From: Clostridiaceae bacterium
Lineage (GTDB): Bacteria; Bacillota; Clostridia; Saccharofermentanales; Saccharofermentanaceae
Length of the DNA: 64,000 bases
Direction: 5' to 3'
Assembly (NCBI GenBank): GCA_012728275.1
Contig: JAAYFK010000011.1
Location: 62,001-126,000 of the forward strand
Made by a program: the position numbers and the translations under genes. The notes under the pieces are model-generated. The model worked only from the letters and a program-made list of their open reading frames with translations. It did no database searches and had not been told where the DNA came from. How positions within the stretch are numbered: the stretch's first letter is position 1; each line of letters starts with the position of its first letter. Below, piece after piece: positions 28,112-36,402 of the stretch.

Positions 28112-29092
28112 ATGCTAGAGATATACGTTTCAGACGAAATTCAGCAAGCCGGTTCCAAGCTAGTTGGTCGTATCAAGCCAGTAGATAATATCTGTGACGA
28201 CTGTTGGATAAATATGTATGCCCCAACAGAAGATGAGATTAGTAAAGTTGCTAATGCATTAAAGATTCCAACCGAGTTTATTAGATATCCATTGGATGAG
28301 GAAGAGAGACCACGTATTGACTCTGATGATGATACTGGTGATGTTCTTGTCATTGTCGACATTCCTTTTCCCAAAAAAGAGAATAACGACGTAATTAAGT
28401 ATGAGACAGCTCCTTTAGGAATCATTATTTCTAAGAAGACTATTGTTACTGTATCTATGAGGAAGGCAACTATGCTTGACCAATTCATCGATAACAGAGT
28501 TCGTGACATGATTGTCTCTTATAGAACAAGATTTACGATTCAGATTCTTTTTGCGGTTGCTAAGGACTATTTGAAATTTCTTCGTTTCATTGACCGAAAT
28601 GTTGATGGAGCCGAGAAAGGTCTTGCTGCTTCAATCAGTAATTCAGATTTATATAAGATGCTTCAACTAGGTAAATCCCTTGTATATTTTTCTACCTCCT
28701 TGAAATCAAATGAGGCTGTTCTTGAGAAACTCATGAGAGGTCGTACGGTTAAGCAATATGATGAGGATGAAGACTTACTTGAGGACGTAATTATCGAGTA
28801 TAAGCAGGCACACGAGATGGCAGATATTTATGCAACTATTGTTAATGGAACAATGGATGCTTATGCTTCAATTATTAATAACAATATGAATGTAATAATG
28901 AAGATTCTTGCTGCTGCTACTATTTGCCTTACTATTCCAACGGTATTTACAAGTTTTTTTGGACAGAATTGTCCTATGCCTTGGGATGTAGAGTTCGCTT
29001 CAAATCCTTGGGCCTTCATTACATTGACACTTGTATCTATTGTTAGCATAGCTATAAGCTTTTTCATTATGAAGAAGAAAAAGATGTTCTAA
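28112..29092 (+). CDS. CorA-family divalent cation transporter
   Basis: This 326-residue protein has the CorA plan: a cytoplasmic alpha/beta domain and long helices, then two C-terminal membrane helices (about 262-283 and 302-320) ending in MKKKKMF. The family normally has G-M-N at the end of the first helix, lining the ion pore entrance; here the position reads FFGQNCPMPWD (GQN at 284-286). The fold assignment is secure, but ion preference (Mg, Co, Ni or Zn) cannot be read. The next gene overlaps the stop by one base. Confidence 0.85.
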   Translation: MLEIYVSDEIQQAGSKLVGRIKPVDNICDDCWINMYAPTEDEISKVANALKIPTEFIRYPLDEEERPRIDSDDDTGDVLVIVDIPFPKKENNDVIKYETAPLGIIISKKTIVTVSMRKATMLDQFIDNRVRDMIVSYRTRFTIQILFAVAKDYLKFLRFIDRNVDGAEKGLAASISNSDLYKMLQLGKSLVYFSTSLKSNEAVLEKLMRGRTVKQYDEDEDLLEDVIIEYKQAHEMADIYATIVNGTMDAYASIINNNMNVIMKILAAATICLTIPTVFTSFFGQNCPMPWDVEFASNPWAFITLTLVSIVSIAISFFIMKKKKMF

Positions 29093-30117
29093 TGAGTACG
29101 GGGTTTATTAAGAAGCAAGGTTCTTCGTTAACCTTCAATAAGTTGGTCGTTAGGATTACATTGTTGCTTAGTTCTCTTGCAGCAATTGGAATTGCTTTGA
29201 TTATTCTGACAGTGTTATCTTCTAACCGATTGATGAGTGTTAAGGGAAGCGAGATTAGCAATGTACCCTCAAATGTTCTGCCTTCTTATTCGACTGTTAG
29301 CTTTGAATCTTTTGATGGACAGACAAATCTTTCAGGATGGTTCTTTAACTGTGGCGACTCTAATCCAATAAGTACAATCATAGTTGTTCACGATTCTAGT
29401 TCTAATCGTCTTCAATTTGGAGTTGAGATGATTGACTTAGTTGAGCAATTCCTGTCGAGTAAATATAACGTTTTTTTATTTGACCTACGTAACTGTGGCG
29501 AGTCCGGTGGAGATATTACCGGTTATGGTTATCTTGAATGGCAGGATGTTCTTGGAGCAATTAGTCAAGTGAAGAAGATATCCGTTACTACGGATGTAAT
29601 ATTGTATGGAATAGGAACAGGTTGTTCTGCAAGCATTATTGCTTATGACAAGCTTCCATTGGCGAATAGCAGCGAGACGGACCTTCTTGAGTATTCCGAT
29701 AGAATTCTCGACTTAGGTTTCGATCGTGGATATATCAAAGGTATGATACTTGATTCTCCAGCAAAAAACTCAGATGATTATATTCGACCCTATGTATCTC
29801 AGAATGAATTCCTAGGTCAACTAACTCAGTTTTTTGTCCCTTACGCGATTAGAGTTTCAGCTGAAGAGCCTTCTTCAATAAATCTAGTTGCCGAGATATC
29901 TCGAATTCCTGTTCCCGTATGTATATTGTACGGTGGTCATGATAGCTTTATTGGAGCTGATAGAATTGAGCAATTGGTAAATGAGAGATATGCTTTGAAT
30001 GCGAACATCACAATGGATGTTATGATTCCTGGCGCGGGATACTTGGAGTCTTATACGACAAGTCCTGAAGTTTATAGTGATGTAATCATGCAATATTTAA
30101 GTGACTATTTTGGATAG
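29092..30117 (+). CDS. membrane-anchored alpha/beta hydrolase-like protein, degenerate active site
   Basis: This 341-residue protein has one N-terminal helix (about 20-43) and then an alpha/beta hydrolase domain with recognisable strands (VFLFDLRNCGESGG, VILYGIGTGCSA, VCILYGGHDSFI). The nucleophile elbow, normally G-x-S-x-G, reads GIGTG (173-177). The final His, normally in PGAGH, is Tyr in PGAGYLES (317). The acid Asp284 remains, and the oxyanion HG near VVHDSSSN is also changed. It resembles YqkD-type hydrolases, but probably does not hydrolyse esters. The ATG overlaps the corA stop. Confidence 0.75.
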   Translation: MSTGFIKKQGSSLTFNKLVVRITLLLSSLAAIGIALIILTVLSSNRLMSVKGSEISNVPSNVLPSYSTVSFESFDGQTNLSGWFFNCGDSNPISTIIVVHDSSSNRLQFGVEMIDLVEQFLSSKYNVFLFDLRNCGESGGDITGYGYLEWQDVLGAISQVKKISVTTDVILYGIGTGCSASIIAYDKLPLANSSETDLLEYSDRILDLGFDRGYIKGMILDSPAKNSDDYIRPYVSQNEFLGQLTQFFVPYAIRVSAEEPSSINLVAEISRIPVPVCILYGGHDSFIGADRIEQLVNERYALNANITMDVMIPGAGYLESYTTSPEVYSDVIMQYLSDYFG

Positions 30118-30133
30118 TGTTGTAGAAGGGAAT

Positions 30134-31159
30134 ATGAGCTTGAAAAACGATAAAGTTGTAATTCTTGGAATTGAAACCTCCTGTGATGAGACTGCTTGTT
30201 CTATTGTTTGTAATGGAAGAGAAGTATTAAGTAATGTAATAGCTTCACAAGCTGATTTTCACGAGAAGTACGGAGGCGTTGTGCCTGAATTAGCTTCCAG
30301 AATGCATGTTGATGCTGTTTTCTCAGTTATAAGTGAATCCTTGGATTTAGCCGGATTAACTCTAGACGATGTTGATGCTGTAGCGGTTACTTATGGTCCT
30401 GGTCTTGTTGGAGCCCTGTTAGTTGGCTTATCAGCTGCAAAGGGATTATGCGAAGTGACTGGACTACCACTTGTTGGTGTTAATCACGTTAAAGGTCATA
30501 TTGCAGGCAATTATATTAGTCATGGAGATCTTAGGCCTCCTTTTATCTGTTTATGTGTAAGTGGTGGTACTAGCGCTATTATTCAAGTTGATGACTATTG
30601 TAGTATGAAGTATCTTGGTAGAACAAGAGACGACGCTGCTGGAGAAGCGCTTGATAAGATTGCTAGAGTTATTGGTCTCGGGTATCCCGGCGGACCAAAG
30701 ATGGATAAAGCAGCCATTGGGGGAAATTCGGAAGCATATACTTTTTCGAGAACTCATATGCTGGATACTTTGGATTTCTCATTTAGTGGTATAAAGACTT
30801 CAGCGCTCAATCAACTTAATGAGCTAAAAATGAAGGGCGATGGATTTAATCTTGCTGACTTTGTCGCCTCTTATCAGCAACATATCGCGAATGAATTAGT
30901 CAGAAATACTATCAAGGCTGTTGAAAAAACTGGAGTAAACACTATATGTTTAGCTGGAGGTGTTAGTGCAAACTCGTTCTTGAGACGGGAGATAGATAGA
31001 GAGTGCGAGAATAAGAATATTCGCGTTTTCTATCCGGATTTGAAACTATGCACAGATAATGCTGCAATGATTGCATCGGCTGGTTATTTTGAGTATATTA
31101 ATGGGAAGAGAATGGATTTGAGTTTGAATGCAATTCCATCTTTGCCTTTGGAAGAATAA
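30134..31159 (+). CDS. tsaD: tRNA t6A37 threonylcarbamoyltransferase subunit TsaD
   Basis: This 341-residue protein starts at the ATG at 30134 behind AGAAGGG; an upstream in-frame ATG at 30101 lies in the previous gene. LGIETSCDETACSIV opens the ASKHA fold. NHVKGHIAGNY carries the metal-binding H-x-x-x-H pair, and GGPKMDKAA, FSFSGIKTSALN and AGGVSANSFLRRE complete the signature blocks. It transfers threonylcarbamoyl to A37 of ANN-decoding tRNAs; its partners tsaB/tsaE/tsaC are not in the window. Confidence 0.95.
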   Translation: MSLKNDKVVILGIETSCDETACSIVCNGREVLSNVIASQADFHEKYGGVVPELASRMHVDAVFSVISESLDLAGLTLDDVDAVAVTYGPGLVGALLVGLSAAKGLCEVTGLPLVGVNHVKGHIAGNYISHGDLRPPFICLCVSGGTSAIIQVDDYCSMKYLGRTRDDAAGEALDKIARVIGLGYPGGPKMDKAAIGGNSEAYTFSRTHMLDTLDFSFSGIKTSALNQLNELKMKGDGFNLADFVASYQQHIANELVRNTIKAVEKTGVNTICLAGGVSANSFLRREIDRECENKNIRVFYPDLKLCTDNAAMIASAGYFEYINGKRMDLSLNAIPSLPLEE

Positions 31160-31176
31160 GGATTGGGTAGTACTAA

Positions 31177-31644
31177 ATGGCAATTACAAAGGGAATTAAG
31201 TTAGTCGCGGAGAATAGAAAAGCATTTCATGATTACTTCATTGAAGAGAAGTATGAGTGTGGAATTGTCCTTTCGGGCACAGAAGTCAAGAGCTTAAGAC
31301 AAGGCAAAGTTAACCTAAGGGATAGTTATGTTACTATTAAAGAAGGTGAGTTATGGCTTATAGGCGTTCATATTAGTCCTTACGAGATGGGTAATAGATT
31401 TAATCTTGACCCTATGAGATCTAGAAAACTACTAATGCATAAGAGTCAGATAATTAAGCTTTACTCAACTGTTAAGCAAGATGGTTTGACATTAGTGCCA
31501 ACAAAATGCTATTTTTCAAATGGAAAAATTAAGGTAGAGATAGGTCTTGCTCGAGGAAAGAAGAATTACGATAAAAGAGATGTTCTGGCCGAGAAGCAAG
31601 CAAAGCGAGATATTGACAGGGCACTTAAGAATAAAAACAGATAG
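31177..31644 (+). CDS. smpB: SsrA-binding protein SmpB
   Basis: This 155-residue protein delivers tmRNA to stalled ribosomes. Diagnostic segments are NRKAFHDYFIEEKYECGIVL, GTEVKSLRQGKVNLRDSY, RKLLMHKSQI and the basic C-terminal tail with GKKNYDKRDVLAEKQAKRDI. The length is normal. It starts 17 bases after tsaD behind a GGATTGGG site. I found no ssrA gene in the window. Confidence 0.96.
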   Translation: MAITKGIKLVAENRKAFHDYFIEEKYECGIVLSGTEVKSLRQGKVNLRDSYVTIKEGELWLIGVHISPYEMGNRFNLDPMRSRKLLMHKSQIIKLYSTVKQDGLTLVPTKCYFSNGKIKVEIGLARGKKNYDKRDVLAEKQAKRDIDRALKNKNR

Positions 31645-31666
31645 TCAAGATAAAAGGTGATATAAC

Positions 31667-32230
31667 ATGGTCAAGAAGTCTGAGACTAAAAAAGCTACAA
31701 AAGTATTAAAAAGGAAGATATCAGTCTTCTATTTAGTTGGTTCGATAGTGTTATGGTTGCTCACCATTAGCTGGATGATTATGATATTCTCACTATCTTC
31801 AGAACCTGGAGATGCATCTTCCGTTAGAAGCTTAGTATATACTAACGCTATAAATAGTCTGTTTGGGTTATCTCTATCAAACGAATTGATAAGAGTATAT
31901 GCTCATATTGGAGAATATGCTTTTCTATCTTTAATTACATTTTTATCGTTGAGATTTACAAATTTGATTTCTCCCAATATCTCATATTCTGAAGCTCCTA
32001 TAAAAATGATCAAGTCTGATAATGAGGTATTAATTCTTACTACCCTTTGGATTTGCGCCTTGTATGCTGTTACAGATGAATATCATCAAATTTTTGTTGA
32101 TGGACGTTATGGCTCAATAATAGATGCATTTTATGATTTAATTGGTATTTTTATTGTTTTAATCATTATTAGATTGGTTTATTCGATAAGTCTTAGCATT
32201 AAAGGTAAGAAGGAAGTTCGATACGAATAA
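31667..32230 (+). CDS. VanZ family membrane protein
   Basis: This 187-residue protein has about four membrane helices after a basic N-terminal tail. The family pattern is seen in YAHIGEYAFLSLITF (first H-x-x-E-Y block) and DEYHQIFVDGRYGSIIDAFYD (D-E-x-x-Q-x-F-x-x-x-R). VanZ-like proteins lower teicoplanin susceptibility in one enterococcal case, but most are uncharacterised. Its place after smpB is common in clostridia. A bidirectional terminator follows. Confidence 0.85.
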   Translation: MVKKSETKKATKVLKRKISVFYLVGSIVLWLLTISWMIMIFSLSSEPGDASSVRSLVYTNAINSLFGLSLSNELIRVYAHIGEYAFLSLITFLSLRFTNLISPNISYSEAPIKMIKSDNEVLILTTLWICALYAVTDEYHQIFVDGRYGSIIDAFYDLIGIFIVLIIIRLVYSISLSIKGKKEVRYE

Positions 32231-32251
32231 ATACTTCGAAAAGATAGTAAA

Positions 32252-32282
32252 AAAATGGTGTAGTCAATAACTACACCATTTT
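32252..32282. terminator. bidirectional intrinsic terminator
   Basis: A 13-base-pair perfect stem, AAAATGGTGTAGT with ACTACACCATTTT, loop CAATA, lies between the convergent VanZ and DUF3048 genes. Flanking A and T runs fit termination in both directions. Confidence 0.88.
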
Positions 32283-32303
32283 CGATTCAGAAGTAATTCT
32301 TCA

Positions 32304-33461
32304 TCATGAGTAAGTAGTATCCGATTCATAATCATTATCTACTACACAAATGTAACTCACACCTCGATTGACTTCCACAATATCACCATCCATGTTGTAA
32401 ATTGTGATAGGATCGTTAGGTGTAGGCTTAGTCCAAGTAATTGGTACCATTTGACCTTGGGAAGCATATAAACCATTTCCACCAGACTGTAAGTAAGCAT
32501 CAATTGTACCGTCGCCATGAGGTTGAATATCAGCGAATAGAACAATTACATTTGTAACTGCAACTTGATTGCCGGAAGTCTCATCAATCTGAGCTTCTCC
32601 GCCATACTGAGTCTTGTAATATATGAAGAATTCAGGGTCATAAGTAAACAAAGCATCATCATTTGTAGCTGAGAAGAAAACATTCAAAGTCGTACATGGG
32701 CTTCCGTTCTCAATATCAACAGAATTATCAGGAACAAAATTGAATAGCAATGGAGTCTCACCAACCCTATCTATATTAAAGTAGTCAATAGCAGCAGATA
32801 TATGCTCACCATCAGAAACAGCTGTATGCTCTCTTGATCTAAGAGACAACCAAGTGGAGTCTCTCCAGAAGAATAGTCCTTCACCAAGAACAACTGGTCC
32901 GTTAGCAGAGGAATTAGAATCAGCACTGCAATTGTTTCCATCAACGTGGTCAATTCCAAACTCAGTTAGATGATCTGGAACACGCGCATTTCTTCCATAA
33001 TGGATAAAAATTGAGTTTGTTCCCGCCGCAAGATCAGAAGAGATAACACGTGCACTTCTTAACGACCCTACCTCAGGAACAGTATTAACATCAGCGAAAA
33101 GAGCTAGTAAACGAGTTTGTCCGCCTTCGGTTTCATACTCATAAATGGCATCCGCTTCACTAATACCTCTTTGTGGCAGAGCATTATAGCAATTGTTGAT
33201 AACGATAGCAACACTTCTCATACCCTCATTCTCCGGATCCATTAACTGAAGTCCTGTCAAAGGATTAAGAGCGTTTGGATTCGATGGGTCATATAAGCCG
33301 TTTACTGTATCTACAGTCGTACTCGTAGGTTGCGTAGTAGTTTGTTCTGTTGTTGTTAATTCTGTTGTTGTCTCTGAAGGCTTCTCTTTCTTCTTACAAG
33401 CACTTGCACCAAGTAGCAATGAGAATACTAGAAAAGTTGCAATAATACGTCTAGTCTTCAT
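32304..33461 (-). CDS. DUF3048 lipoprotein (YerB-like)
   Basis: This 385-residue exported lipoprotein has a signal peptide with lipobox LLGASAC (lipidated Cys at about residue 22), followed by a Lys/Thr-rich spacer of about 25 residues (TTTELTTTEQTTTQPTSTT). The body matches DUF3048: NALNPLTGLQLMDPE, AVVINN-like AIVINNCYNALPQRGISEAD, and GSLRSARVISSDLA. It sits on the outer face of the membrane. Function is unknown. It diverges from the LCP gene across a 136-base region. Confidence 0.88.
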   Translation of the reverse strand: MKTRRIIATFLVFSLLLGASACKKKEKPSETTTELTTTEQTTTQPTSTTVDTVNGLYDPSNPNALNPLTGLQLMDPENEGMRSVAIVINNCYNALPQRGISEADAIYEYETEGGQTRLLALFADVNTVPEVGSLRSARVISSDLAAGTNSIFIHYGRNARVPDHLTEFGIDHVDGNNCSADSNSSANGPVVLGEGLFFWRDSTWLSLRSREHTAVSDGEHISAAIDYFNIDRVGETPLLFNFVPDNSVDIENGSPCTTLNVFFSATNDDALFTYDPEFFIYYKTQYGGEAQIDETSGNQVAVTNVIVLFADIQPHGDGTIDAYLQSGGNGLYASQGQMVPITWTKPTPNDPITIYNMDGDIVEVNRGVSYICVVDNDYESDTTYS

Positions 33462-33507
33462 TTTAATCTCCTAGAATAGAATTTGTGCCAAAATATGACA
33501 CAGACAG

Positions 33508-33513
33508 ATTATA
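33508..33513 (-). promoter_or_regulatory. extended -10 promoter of the DUF3048 gene
   Basis: On the minus strand, TGC-TATAAT (box at 33513-33508) is an extended -10 about 47 bases before the DUF3048 ATG. The -35 region, ATGCAG at 17 bases, is poor, as expected for extended -10 promoters. Confidence 0.6.
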
Positions 33514-33535
33514 GCATTATTGATTTATGTCTGCA

Positions 33536-33564
33536 TTTGTTAATTTTATAGCTCGTGCTATAAT
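33536..33564 (+). promoter_or_regulatory. extended -10 promoter of the LCP gene
   Basis: TTTGTT (33536-33541), 17 bases, then TATAAT (33559-33564), preceded by TGC as an extended -10. The start falls about 25-30 bases ahead of the ATG at 33598. It lies back-to-back with the promoter for the minus-strand lipoprotein. Confidence 0.65.
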
Positions 33565-33597
33565 ACATAAGTATTTTAAGTTTAAGAGGTGTATCTA

Positions 33598-34713
33598 ATG
33601 GACAGAAATAGTTCAAATTCGCCTGTTTCAACGCAAGCGACACCAAAGAGAAAGGGAAAAGTAAAGCAGATATTCATTAGAATAATTTGCTCGATTCTCG
33701 GTCTTTGCCTTGGTTTTTTCATCTATGCTTATAAAGTCCTTGATGGATTTCAATATGTATTTACTCCTATTGTGTCCGAGGAGGAATACGATACGATCGA
33801 ATTAACAGGTGATGGCAGTTTAACTGGTGGTGATGTTACTTCAAGTTGGGCTGATGGCGGTCATACTCGCGTCTATGTAGACCCAAATCATCCAATCATT
33901 CAAGTAGACCAGATTGATGCTGATGTAGAAAACATTTTGGTTTTTGGTGTCGACTCGAGAGGAACAGATGATTATCAATGTAGGACCGATGCAATGATGG
34001 TTGTATCGATCAATAAGAGTGACGATACTATTAAATTAACTTCACTTATGAGAGATACAGGCGTATATATTGGTGATACAGACGAGACATCCTCTTCGTC
34101 ACTTGATAAGCTTACTCACGCTTACTATTATGGCGGAGTAGGACTGATGATTAATACGATTAATCGTAACTTCGGATTAGATATTCAAAGATTTGTAATG
34201 CTTGATTTCAATAGTGCTGCAGCTATTATTGATTTAGTTGGCGGTGTAGATATTGATGTGTCTGCTGACGAGATTAAGTATGCAAACATTAATATCACTG
34301 AGCAAAATGCGGTATCAGGTTCAACTGCTAGTCTAATAACTGTAAGTGGAACGCAAACATTATCTGGTGTTCAAGCAATTGGGTGGTCAAGAATTCGATA
34401 TTTGGATTCTGACTTTGTGAGAACATCTCGTCAAAGAACTGTTGCCTTTGCATTAATTACGAGAGTCGCTTCTATGGGAAGGCTTGAGCAATTAGCTTTA
34501 ATAGAGAATTCAGCTGGGATGTTTGAGACAAATATGACAACGATGGATTTGGCTCGTTTGGGTCTAGATGCTATTGGTGGAGCGGGTAGTATTTCTCAAT
34601 ACAGAGTTCCAGAAGATAACATGTATTCAGTACAACCTGATCCTTGGATGATGATCGTTAGTTTTGACGTTCAACTTCCGGCATTACATTCGTTCATTTG
34701 GGAGGACAACTAA
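33598..34713 (+). CDS. LytR-CpsA-Psr (LCP) family glycopolymer ligase
   Basis: This is 371 residues from the ATG at 33598 (AAGAGGTG upstream); the GTG at 33589 falls in that site. A basic cytoplasmic stretch and one helix (about 26-46) precede the extracellular LCP domain, which begins at NILVFGVDSRGTDDYQCRTD with the paired Asp and Arg residues that bind pyrophosphate and Mg. SLMRDTGVYIG and WSRIRYLDSDFVRTSRQRTV complete the family core. LCP enzymes attach wall polymers from lipid carriers to peptidoglycan. It overlaps the PP2C-like gene by one base, so the two are probably co-translated. Confidence 0.93.
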   Translation: MDRNSSNSPVSTQATPKRKGKVKQIFIRIICSILGLCLGFFIYAYKVLDGFQYVFTPIVSEEEYDTIELTGDGSLTGGDVTSSWADGGHTRVYVDPNHPIIQVDQIDADVENILVFGVDSRGTDDYQCRTDAMMVVSINKSDDTIKLTSLMRDTGVYIGDTDETSSSSLDKLTHAYYYGGVGLMINTINRNFGLDIQRFVMLDFNSAAAIIDLVGGVDIDVSADEIKYANINITEQNAVSGSTASLITVSGTQTLSGVQAIGWSRIRYLDSDFVRTSRQRTVAFALITRVASMGRLEQLALIENSAGMFETNMTTMDLARLGLDAIGGAGSISQYRVPEDNMYSVQPDPWMMIVSFDVQLPALHSFIWEDN

Positions 34714-36329
34714 TGAGTAAGACAGTATCTTCATGCTTGTGTGAGACAAATCAAGTTCCAAATCAACCACAAGAGAATGTGTTTTTTCATACCTTATACA
34801 GAACTCAAGCTGATTTTCCGAATGAATTCTTAAGAACTGCACGATCAACATCTCCTATTCAAATTTGTGCCTTATTTTCAGTAATAGGTCCAGATAATCT
34901 TGGAGCTGTGCTTAATTTAGAGCTTAATAAAGAGTTAACTACGATTGTTGCAGCTTCATCTAATAGACCTGTCCTTGATTTTGAATCTTTTTCGAACCAA
35001 GTTATTAACGTACTTAATCTAAAGGTTTGTAATTTTGTAATTAGTAAGGGTGGAACTCCACTTAAAGTATCTATGACTATGCTAGTTATTGAAGGTGACA
35101 CTTTAAGGGTAATTTCAGTAGGAAATACTAAAGCAGTTCTAATTCGTGACAATAGAATAATGTCTCTCACCGAAGAGCAAACTGTAGCACACAGATATGT
35201 TCAAATGGGTGCAATTACTGCAGAACAGGAAAAGAATCATCCTGAGAGCATGAATTTAACTCAATATCTTGGTAAGCTCCCTCAAGATGGTCCAGTTCTA
35301 GCTGACAAGCAAGTTCATTTGAAGTTAAAAGACAATGATGAGTTATGCTTGATGGGTTTGGGATTATCTAAGAGCTTGCCTGCTCAGATGAGAAACATGA
35401 TTCTCGTACGTCCTACATCTACTGAAGTTAAGGTTAGGGAGTTAATTAATTCTGCATATCAGTATGGAATTATGAGTGGCTTAACAGTTATTATTACGAA
35501 GGTTGAGTCCACTTTTCTATTACCTGGTGATGCTTATTTTGCTGGAGCTCAAGTTCCTGTTCAATCAAATCCATATGTTAATCCTATGGATGAGACCAAA
35601 CCATATGCTGGTGAGGTTGATGATAACTACGACTCTCAGGGAGATACTACGGTAGTAAATACAGGGGATTACAAGGCGTACAAAGATAGTAATGAGGATA
35701 GTGAAGCAATGGATGGTAAGAAAAAGAATAATGAGAAACTTTGGAACATTCTATATCCGATTATCTTCTTTTTAGGATTTACTATTCTAGGTTTTGGATT
35801 AATGTTTGTTGCATTCAATATTACAGATTTGATTGACTTTTCAAAAGAGACTAAAGAAACAGATGAGCAAGCTCAGTCCGTTATGTATGTTGTAAGTGAT
35901 AATACTCCATTGTTTGCTTCGGATTCTGTAGAAAGTACTGTACTATCTAATCTAATGAGAGGCGAGTCACTAATTATTGTCTCTCAAGATGATACTTTCT
36001 CTAATGTTATTACAACAAATAACATAACTGGATACGTATTAACTGCACAGATCTCTACTGAAGATCCAACAATTAATGAGACACTTCCAATAGTTGAGAG
36101 CGAAGTTACTCCAGTTGCAACTGAGTCTCAAGATTCTGACGTTCCGCCTGTGTCTGATTCAACAACTGTTGAGTCTACATCAGAGACTGTTCAACAGACG
36201 ACAACAACAGCAGCAACGACAACAACTGAGTCTACTTCGGAAGAAACTACTGAAGAGACAACCTCTACTACTGAGTTGGAAGAAACTACTATTGAGAGTT
36301 CTCCTACTACTGTTTCTGAGCCTGATTAA
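34713..36329 (+). CDS. PP2C-like (pseudo)phosphatase - membrane helix - SH3-like domain protein
   Basis: This 538-residue protein starts at the ATG that overlaps the LCP stop. Residues 50-265 read like a PP2C phosphatase (LRVISVGNTKAVLIRDNR, then LTEEQTVAHRYVQMGAIT and YLG), but the usual metal ligands are missing. The D-G-x-G-G site is IGPDNLG, S-D-G is LMGLG (213-217), and the C-terminal D-N is SG (255-256). One helix follows (about 346-368), then an SH3-like stretch (391-450) and a Thr/Glu/Ser-rich tail. The topology suggests the domain is inside and the tail outside. I infer a signalling or scaffold role with the LCP enzyme. Confidence 0.65.
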   Translation: MSKTVSSCLCETNQVPNQPQENVFFHTLYRTQADFPNEFLRTARSTSPIQICALFSVIGPDNLGAVLNLELNKELTTIVAASSNRPVLDFESFSNQVINVLNLKVCNFVISKGGTPLKVSMTMLVIEGDTLRVISVGNTKAVLIRDNRIMSLTEEQTVAHRYVQMGAITAEQEKNHPESMNLTQYLGKLPQDGPVLADKQVHLKLKDNDELCLMGLGLSKSLPAQMRNMILVRPTSTEVKVRELINSAYQYGIMSGLTVIITKVESTFLLPGDAYFAGAQVPVQSNPYVNPMDETKPYAGEVDDNYDSQGDTTVVNTGDYKAYKDSNEDSEAMDGKKKNNEKLWNILYPIIFFLGFTILGFGLMFVAFNITDLIDFSKETKETDEQAQSVMYVVSDNTPLFASDSVESTVLSNLMRGESLIIVSQDDTFSNVITTNNITGYVLTAQISTEDPTINETLPIVESEVTPVATESQDSDVPPVSDSTTVESTSETVQQTTTTAATTTTESTSEETTEETTSTTELEETTIESSPTTVSEPD

Positions 36330-36352
36330 TCTCTAAATTTTCGAGCAAAACA

Positions 36353-36382
36353 AAAGGTCTGAGAATAATCACTCAGACCTTT
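36353..36382. terminator. bidirectional intrinsic terminator
   Basis: An 11-base-pair stem, AAAGGTCTGAG with CTCAGACCTTT, loop of 8, lies between the convergent PP2C-like gene and aspartokinase. T-rich tails lie on both sides. Confidence 0.85.
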
Positions 36383-36402
36383 ATTATTGCGTTATTCTTT
36401 TA

